64,000 bases of DNA from Monoplex corrugatus (lineage: Eukaryota > Mollusca > Gastropoda > Littorinimorpha > Ranellidae), in contig JAPXFY010000026.1 in the NCBI GenBank assembly GCA_030674185.1, positions 54,980,972 to 55,044,971 of the forward strand, written 5' to 3'. Both the position numbers and the translations under genes were made by a program. Of this stretch, positions 56,756 through 64,000 are shown one piece after another (position 1 is the stretch's first letter; every line of letters begins with the position of its first letter). A model generated the notes under the pieces. It saw only the letters and a program-made list of their open reading frames with translations. It was not told where the DNA came from and searched no databases.

Positions 56756-58618
56756 ATATACACACGTGCGCGCGCGCGCGCGTGCACACCTCAAACTAAA
56801 TTTCTCGAGTTTTTTTTTCATTCTTGTCTCAATCGTAATTTCAATGCTTGTAGCAGTCTTATTCCTTGTGCTTTTCTGTCGTCTTTGTGTAGCAACTGTC
56901 CACATGTACAGGAGTGGATTGAGTGCGGATCGAAGTGGTAACATGAACACATTCACCACCACATTGATTTTGTCTGATTTGGCAACTCCACTTGAGGCCA
57001 GCACATTGGTCAAGCCAAGTGAGAACCAACAGGCAGCGTCTGTTACAGCCAGTTTTATCAACAGGTAGGCTGAAGAATAAACTGCTCTGTTTGTGGAATC
57101 AACGCATATTCTGTATTTGGGTATATGCCTGTAGATAACAATTTGACCAGATAAACACACGATGCATTCAAAAGCCACAATCACTGTGAATCACTTGAAT
57201 TCTTGATTGGAATTGTATTGATCAAATAAAGCTAGATGACACATGTCAGACTGAACATCAAGGCCCCATTGTGACAGTCCAGGAACAAAAGATATCGCTG
57301 ACAACAAAGTTCCAACAGTCCATGCTACTGCACACGCTACAGCTGTTGTACGTTTATTGAATCTCCATCTGCTTAAAGGGAAACACAAGACGATGACGTA
57401 ATCTAATGTAATGAACAAGAGGATTAGAACTGACACTTCACTGGACAGAAGGGACAGAAAGCCAGCCGTCTTGCAGGTCAAACTATTGGTCCATGCCTTT
57501 TCAAAGTAGATAAATCGTCCAAGGAAAGTTTCATTAGCCACAATGATTATCATGACATAGATTCCCATACACACGTTAGCTAAAAGCAAATTGATAACAG
57601 ATATCATGAAACAGTTTCCAAAGGACATATTTATCACGAGTGAAGCCATGAAACAAAACAAATTCCCTAAAAGAATAAAAACGCTGTTCAGCAATAACAC
57701 AGTCTCGAACAATTTGTTTGGCAATATATTTTGACACACAGACAGCACAGGTTCTGGTCTTAGACACCTGATCTCACTTAAATGTTTAGGAAGTAATGTT
57801 TTACAACAAAACCTGCAGTTTGATGAAAAGAAAGATCGTAAATAATTTTGTCCCAATAGTAAATCCAAAGGAAAGTTGACCACTGGGTTTCCCCTTATGT
57901 CTAATTCTTTCAGTTGTGGGAAACAGGTAAAGCCTTTACTCTGTATAGTTTTAATGGCTGAAAATGATAAGTTCAGACTGTTCACGTTAAGAAAGTAGCT
58001 AGACAATTTCACATCAAAGACTTCAAGGTGTGTTTCTGACAAGTCAATTATCTTCAGTGTGTAATACACGTGTTTAAATGTGCTTCTTAGAGATTTGAGG
58101 GGGTTCTTTGCCATTATCAAAGTCCTTAAATTCAACAATCGTATAAAAACGTCCATTATTGATGGTTACCAGTTTGTTATTGCTCAGATCAAAGAGTTGC
58201 AGGTTGGGAAGCTTTACACCTGATATATTACTCAAAGAACAATATGAAAGATTCAAACTAATAATATATGTATTATTACTGAGATTATTCAGGGTCATAC
58301 CTGAACCTGTGGCGTCCAAATAGAGAAGATAAGGGAAGAGGTCAGCAAGAAAAGACCCAGAGCATAGGAATGAGTAACCTTGACACAAACAACCTTCAGG
58401 ACAAGTCATGTCACAGAACCATTCATCATCACGTCGTGGACACTGACCCCAGCCATCACACAGATGATCTCCGTGTACATGAACTCTTGAAGCTCGAATT
58501 GGGAAGAAACCTGACCACGTCAGTGTCTCACAGTCTTGTTCATCTTCACCATAAGAACAGTCAGAAAATCCATTACATCGAGTATAGACAGGGAGCCAAT
58601 ACAACCATTCAGCTGTAC

Positions 58619-58630
58619 ACTGATAATGAG
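58619..58630. repeat. Target-site duplication, copy 1
   Basis: ACTGATAATGAG, identical to 60026-60037. Confidence 0.85.
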
Positions 58631-60025
58631 ATCCAAAACAAGAGTGACTGCCTGCGCCCAAGCAAACACAAACCAGAAGAACAAGAAAATCAATGTAAGC
58701 GCATCTCCAACAAGACAACACAAAACAAAACAAGCGCAAATTTTCGGCCAACTAGCCTTTGTCAAGCGCGAACGCACGGTCACAGACAAATCACAGACAC
58801 CAAACAATGGATAATAAAAACGGGACTAAAAACTTCCCTGCCGCCTCGTCCAGTGGGTAAGAGATGGAATGCCCATGTCATCATGAGCAGTAGTAAGAAA
58901 AGGGGAGAGGGGAGGCAACTGTGATGTCAAAAGGGAAGTGAGATAAGTTCTGCAATTTTGAGAAGTGGCCATGCTATATCGGTATAGCCCTGTTCTGAAG
59001 AAGGCACAGGGCAAGAGCCAAGAGATAAGGGAGTAGATTGTGCCCGGTGCCAAGAATCTGGTAGGCGTGGGAACAGGAAGAGACATGAAACGGCATGTCT
59101 GAATTTTGTTACTCATGGTTTGTCGTTAAGACCATGTGGTTTGCGTGTTCCAAGTTTATTTATGAGGTGGGATTCTCTGTCTTTCCTGTCTATGGTGCTG
59201 TTATTGTGTAGAAGCCACAGACCTTTCACTCGGATGTCATTGATTGAGTGGTCTGATTGGTTGAAGTGATTGGGGATAGTTTTATCCCTTTGGTGGCGGA
59301 TATCAGCCAAGTGTTCTTTGAAACGTGTGTCAAGAGTGCGTCCAGTTTCACCAATATACAATTGGGAACATTTAGAGCAGCTGATCAAGTAGACAATGTT
59401 ATAAGTTTGACAGTTGAAATGTTTTGTAATTCTCATATGAGATTTGGGGCCTTTGACTGTGGTGGCTGAGCACAAGAAAGGACAAGTCTTGCATTTAGGT
59501 TTGTTGCATGGAGAGGTTCCTGGAGGTTGGCTGACTGGTTTGCTGAGATTGGAATGCACCAGCAAGTCGCGGAGATTGGTGTCTCTCTTGTAGACGAGCA
59601 AAGGGCGCTTGTCAAAGGTTTCACCTGTAGTGGGACTGGATCGCAAAATGTTCCAGTTGGACAAGATGATCCTTTTTATGAGGTGCACGGACGGGTGGTA
59701 AACTAGACTGAGGACTGGCCGATCCTCTGTGACAGCTTTGGGCTTTGAATGGAGGGCATTTGGCCGAGAGACAGAGCTGACTTTTTTCCGGGCTTCATTG
59801 ATGACCTCGGGTGGGTAATGTCTGCGCAGGAAAAATCTAGTCATTTCAACTGCTTTGTCCTGAAAATTGTCTTCGTCTGAGCAGAGGCGTCGTAGTCTCA
59901 AGAACTGCGAGTAGGGAATGCTGTTTCTGGTGTTGGAAGTGTGAGATGATTGGTAGTCCAGGTAGGAATGTGAATCTGTAGGTTTGTAGTGGACTGTAGT
60001 GACTAGTTGTTCAGATTGAAGGGAA
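58631..60025 (-). mobile_element. Penelope-like element, 5'-truncated, inside the receptor pseudogene
   Basis: A 1,395-bp insertion between two copies of a 12-bp duplication. The coding part (60025-59113) starts in the RT thumb (YKPTDSHSYLDYQSSHT, NSIPYSQFLRLRRLCSDE) and ends with a GIY-YIG endonuclease (YNIVYLISCSKCSQLYIGET followed by GRTLDTRFKEHL). The frame is open to its stop at 59113. The 3' UTR carries a hammerhead-like motif near 58730-58765 and ends CGCAGGCAGTCACTCTTGTT. The receptor LDLa module is split at ESCPD and resumes at SHYQC. Confidence 0.93.
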
Positions 60026-60037
60026 ACTGATAATGAG
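60026..60037. repeat. Target-site duplication, copy 2
   Basis: ACTGATAATGAG, identical to 58619-58630. Confidence 0.85.
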
Positions 60038-62059
60038 TCAGGACAAGACTCGTTAGCTTTCATCATCTGCTGAGTAAAATAACTTGTACCATCTACATTG
60101 ATAAAAAGTCTGTGCTTTTCATCTGCTTCAGAGACGGGACTTCCCCTCTGGTTAACACATAGCATTTCATCAGAATCATCCAGACAGTCAGAGAGTTCAT
60201 TACATCGCTGGCTGATCAAAACACACTGATCATTGGTGCATAGAAATCCATTACAGGAAGAATGTTCACAGAACGACTCATCACTATTGTCTGGACAGTC
60301 CTGTCTGAAGTCACACGCCAGAGTGTAAGTTACTGTGGTCATATCATCATCACATTTAAACATGGCAATTCTGTATGCAGCACTTTCTTCAGGAAGAATC
60401 AGTGTATTGTTCATGTTTAGTGCTTGTGTCAGAAAAACACAGTGACGTAAATGTGTAGTTTCTTCACAGTAACTATCTGTTTCACATGACAAAAACGTGT
60501 GCATCACATGACTCTCTGTACACTTATACAAGACCTGTGTTGATTGTGTAAAGATAAATTTGGGTGAAAGTAAGAGTGGCAACTGAACTGTCTGAACAGG
60601 AAACTCGTTCTGTGTTTGTGTTTTTACTTCGCACAATATGTCCATGACTACGACGGATTTTGCTTCAGATGTACCAGAATATGTCGTCAATGATAAAAGA
60701 GAAAGAGCATGGACAATCCTTGAAGGACTATAAACTAAATCTGATCTGATGTGATTCATGTTGTAGATCAATGTTTTGTCTGACCATTTCCGAAACTTAC
60801 TATACATGAAAGGAATAGAGTTCCATCATGAAGTATAACCCATTAGTAAGGAATTGAATTTTTTTATTTCAAATATGGGAAGGAGATCCTTTTGTTCCCT
60901 TCTTGTTTTGATTGAAGCTAATTCCCCTCCCATCTTCTGGCACTCGTATGCTGAAAACACAGCAGATATATCAGTTTCTAATCGAATAAATTTAAAACAC
61001 TTGTTACGTGAAGTTACCAGACCCTGACAACCAGCACTGCTGAAGGGACAGTGTTCTGTTTCATCCTGTCCATTTTCACACTGTCTTCAAGTTACAGTCC
61101 AGGTAATGCTGAAAGCTGGGATAATAATCTACAGAACAGTTGAAAAGGCCACCGGCTAAAATTTGGGGTTGTTCAGTTTTAGAATGAAAAGAAAATATGA
61201 ATTTCATGGTGTGAACTGTAAAATATGTGTGAGGATTACTGACGTAGAACTGAAGACGTGATGTAAGAAAGACGTTTGCGGGTCTGACTTCTACATCACA
61301 AACACGTACAACAACTTGTTGATTTCTATTTGGTTCGTTGTAGATTAGTTCTGTCCACACATTCTTACATTTCTCATATACATACCAAGTTGTTTGGAAG
61401 CTTAGCATAATGACAGCTAGATGTTATCAGATCTTTCCTAATACCTTTGGAAGATTTTATGTTTATTCTATGAAATGGTAATTTTACATACCCAGAATGT
61501 ATCGACGCATATCTTAAAAGAAAAGTGTACACCTTAATGGCTGTGATGTCAATTTTCACTTTAGAAACATTTAAGTGTGATAGAAACATATGGTTTGTTG
61601 AAGCCACGATAAACTTTTCTTGAACAGAGTCGTATTCACATTGAACTCTGAAAAGAGGAACATAATCAGAATCTATTATCACGGTTTTCCAATACATAAG
61701 ATCACATCAAAATGATAGCCGTTGAATATGGACAAATACAAGCATACTCTGTGGCACTGTTATATGCAGACGACAAAATGTAGTGGAATCACCACATGTT
61801 CCATACACTGCCCCTTGGCTTTCTGTGAAGTGTGATAAATCATTCTCACAGTCTGACACATTGACCTGTTTCAGTTCTACATCTGTTATGTTGTTGTTCA
61901 TGAGATATTCCACACCTGGACAGATGTCAGTGATGTGACGTGGACCAGCAGTGGTGTAGATGTTCCTGTTCGTTATGTTGGTTTGATGTGGGATACGATC
62001 AGCACAGAGCACAGGAACACAATTCATCAATGCACATCCAAGCAAGAACATAGAGCAAT

Positions 62060-62160
62060 TGCCGACTAGACCATGTAGTCTGGTGTGTCTTAGAGTTGCT
62101 ATATCATCCATGGTATGTCTTGAAGCTGCTACTTCATTCAAAGTATCCATATTATCTCTC
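62060..62160 (-). repeat. 30-bp repeat block, left part
   Basis: The minus strand has ATGGATGATATAGCAACTCT-type units encoding [14 protein letters not shown] peptides just upstream of the signal-peptide-like segment of the pseudogene. The series continues at 62968-63100 beyond a LINE. Confidence 0.55.
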
Positions 62161-62164
62161 TGTC

Positions 62165-62772
62165 GAAACAACTGCAAAACTTGTTCTCTCCTTCATAATG
62201 TCTCGCATTGTCTATTGCAATTCACTCCTGTCTGGTCTTCCTGCCTCCACCATTCACATCCTACAGCGCATTCAAAACAATGCTGCACGCCTTGTACTCA
62301 AAAAAAAAAAAAAAGCTGACCACATATCTCCTCCCCTGGCACAACGTCACTGGCTCCCTGTATCAAAGCGCATACAGTACAAACTAGACACCATGTGCTA
62401 CAAAAGCCTCAATAACACAGCCCCCAATTACCTGTCAAGCCTACTTGAGATCTATGTTCCCTCCGCTCTGCCTCCGATCCTCTGACTTTTCGCTTTCCAC
62501 GCACTAAGCTCAATACCTATGGTCCACGAGCCTTCTCTGTTTCTGGTCCACTCTCCTGGAACAAACTTCCTCTCTCAGTCCGTCAGCAACCTACTTTTGT
62601 CTCCTTCAAGTCCGCTCTCAAAACTCACCTTTTCTCCTCTGCATAGAATCCTGATCTCACTCAACCCCCTCTGCAGCCTGTCTCCACTCGGAGGGGAATC
62701 ACATTGTAATATATAATTGTATATAATATGCTCTCTATAAATTTCCATTGCTTCTCCCCATTTATAGCCATG

Positions 62773-62839
<67 letters not shown>

Positions 62840-62967
62840 GGTGGGTGGGTGTGTGTGCGAGCGTGTGTGTGCGTGCGTGCGTGTGTGTCTGTTTCAGCAC
62901 TTAGATTTGATTTTATCAAGATTTTGCGCTATATAAATATTGTAATTATTATTATTATTATTATAGT
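62165..62967 (+). mobile_element. L2/CR1-type LINE 3' end inserted in the 30-bp repeat block
   Basis: Encodes [20 protein letters not shown] and [15 protein letters not shown] (an A-run expansion gives extra Lys), then [20 protein letters not shown] and [14 protein letters not shown], a C-terminal tail characteristic of L2/CR1 RTs. The 3' UTR contains (GT)n at 62774-62830 and ends GCGCTATATAAATATTG plus (ATT)n. Only about 120 codons are present. Confidence 0.88.
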
Positions 62968-63100
62968 GTGTCCTGAAGTTTTGCATCATCCACGGGATGT
63001 CTTAAACCTGTTAGCTCATCCAAGACGTGTCTGAAAAGTTGCCACATCATCCATGGTGTTTCTTAGGTTTGAAACATCATCCATAGTGTGTCAAAACTGT
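62968..63100 (-). repeat. 30-bp repeat block, right part
   Basis: The minus strand holds four imperfect units starting ATGGATGATG, ATGGATGATG, TTGGATGAGC and GTGGATGATG at about 30-bp spacing, each followed by a CTAAGAA/TTAAGACA-like half. They continue the series at 62060-62160. Confidence 0.55.
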
Positions 63101-63247
63101 GCTGTACGGCGGGAAGTTTTAGTAACTTTTCCTCATTCTGTCAATGATAGCGTGCTAACGTTCTCACTGCTCACCTGGTATAGTGGGACCACCCATGATC
63201 AAAGTCATGCAACCCATAACCCTAGTTGTCATCCTCTCTCTGTTTCA

Positions 63248-63248
<1 letters not shown>

Positions 63249-63327
<79 letters not shown>

Positions 63328-63330
63328 ACA
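63249..63330. repeat. CA microsatellite
   Basis: Uninterrupted (CA)n of about 75 bp. Confidence 0.97.
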
Positions 63331-63474
63331 TTCACACAAACATAAAAAAGCAAACACGCGCGTGCGCAAGCACATGCACACAAATGTGTCTATGCACACA
63401 CGCACGAACACAACATACATATTTGTACACATTATGTGCACACGTACATCTGCACACGCACACGCACACGCACA

Positions 63475-63525
<51 letters not shown>

Positions 63526-63605
63526 CTCTCTCTCTCTCTCTCTCTCGCTTTCGCTCTCTCTCTCTCTCTCTCGCTTTCGCTCTCTCTCTCTTTCTTTCTC
63601 TCTGA
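63330..63605. repeat. CA-rich and CT microsatellites
   Basis: Imperfect CA/CG/GCAC sequence, then (CA)n at about 63473-63523 and (CT)n with CGCTTT interruptions at 63523-63604. Confidence 0.95.
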
Positions 63606-64000
63606 TGCACATGCGCGCACAAACCTTTATCCCTCCTCTCATCATCGGATCCAATTTGCTGAACTATTTTGTAGAACTTCTTGAAGGGAAAACAAGCGTC
63701 TAGCTGTCATTTCTGAAACAGAGGATGGTGTCAGTAATAGGTGCCAGAAATTCGCTGTGACCTAACTATATATGTATGTGTGTATGTGTGTTTCAATTCC
63801 ACTGAGACTTACATACTAGCAGGAAGCATAGTGAATCAATGACCCTTTTATCAGACACTGATAAGAATGTGTTTCCGTAGCTTTTATTACTTAGAGCACA
63901 GTTGTACGGATAAAAACAGTGGACAGTCAACATGCAAAGTCAGAACAAGATTTAGGCAGCTGAAATGTGATTTCCAAGAAGAATGTTAAGAGTTCCATGG
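63606..64000. other. No feature recognised
   Basis: Unassigned sequence with no frame of interest. The exon upstream of the receptor pseudogene, if any, is not recognisable here. Confidence 0.45.

Larger units (their letters stand above)
56756..62160 (-). pseudogene. Second GRL101-like receptor copy, broken by stops, frameshifts and insertions
   Basis: Same architecture as 45101-48518: signal-peptide-like segment and N-terminal region (62130-61707), LDLa-like module (61140-61030), C-type lectin domain (61040-60600), LDLa modules (60330-60150 and 58640-58400), LRRs (58400-57850) and 7TM (57760-56840). Lesions: TGA at 61707-61709, 60826-60828 and 57191-57193; an AG deletion near 61081 against the paralogue; a frameshift near 58150; a Penelope-like element in an LDLa module; and a LINE replacing the C-terminus. 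DRY is TLDYV here, so the key Arg is gone. The coding match elsewhere is clear, so inactivation is not ancient. 61410-61697 may hold an additional exon or decayed intron. Confidence 0.88.

Noticed and set aside
59113..60807. A single 564-residue receptor-endonuclease protein
   Set aside because: The 12-bp target duplication and the matching paralogue show it is a Penelope-like insertion fused by chance to the receptor frame.

Overview
This is an animal nuclear window, most likely from a mollusc and probably a gastropod. The evidence is spliced genes with GT-AG introns, two neighbouring receptor genes of the type described in the pond snail Lymnaea as GRL101 (LDL-receptor class A repeats, leucine-rich repeats and a rhodopsin-like 7TM core, here with a C-type lectin domain), and a repeat load of RTE, L2/CR1, L1/Tx1, I-type and restriction-like-endonuclease LINEs, Penelope-like elements and tRNA-derived SINEs. 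The species cannot be named. Most long open frames are translations of microsatellites or minisatellites and were discarded.

1-5.1 kb: the last two exons of a small Gly/Met/Trp-rich gene on the + strand, split by a 2.6-kb intron filled by a CT/CTGT tract and a 42-bp minisatellite, then a simple-repeat-rich 3' UTR. 5.1-16.3 kb: old LINE and SINE debris, a CR1-like ORF1 with an SGNH-hydrolase-like segment, and an uncharacterised repeat present three times. 16.4-22.7 kb: a 2.2-kb 35-bp minisatellite, a decayed RLE-LINE, an RTE endonuclease fragment and a 34-bp minisatellite running into a 100-N gap. 22.8-25.1 kb: compositionally odd post-gap sequence, a TTA run and a 0.77-kb GAA-type polypurine tract. 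27.3-30.4 kb: an 84-bp minisatellite, a Ty3/gypsy-like LTR element with a large internal deletion (184-bp LTRs one base apart) and a related 37-bp minisatellite. 31.8-35.6 kb: RNase H end of an I-type LINE, a Polinton-type integrase tail split by a 273-bp Penelope-like element, and a decayed RTE with a 16-bp array inside its RT.

36.9-44.5 kb: a truncated and a full-length copy of one RLE-LINE head to tail and almost identical (one-base frameshift in the full copy), followed by an RTE element with a long open RT frame. 45.1-48.5 kb (- strand): the better preserved receptor gene, open except for one frameshift. 49-54.8 kb: LINE fragments in both orientations with GATA microsatellites. 54.9-63.1 kb (- strand): the second receptor copy, a pseudogene broken by a Penelope-like insertion with a 12-bp target duplication, an L2-like LINE at its 3' end, another LINE near its 5' end, three in-frame TGA codons and at least two frameshifts.

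The host genes supported are therefore three: the Gly/Met-rich gene, one plausibly functional receptor and one dead receptor paralogue. The rest is mobile-element and tandem-repeat DNA. No RNA gene, CRISPR array or prokaryote-type system was found.
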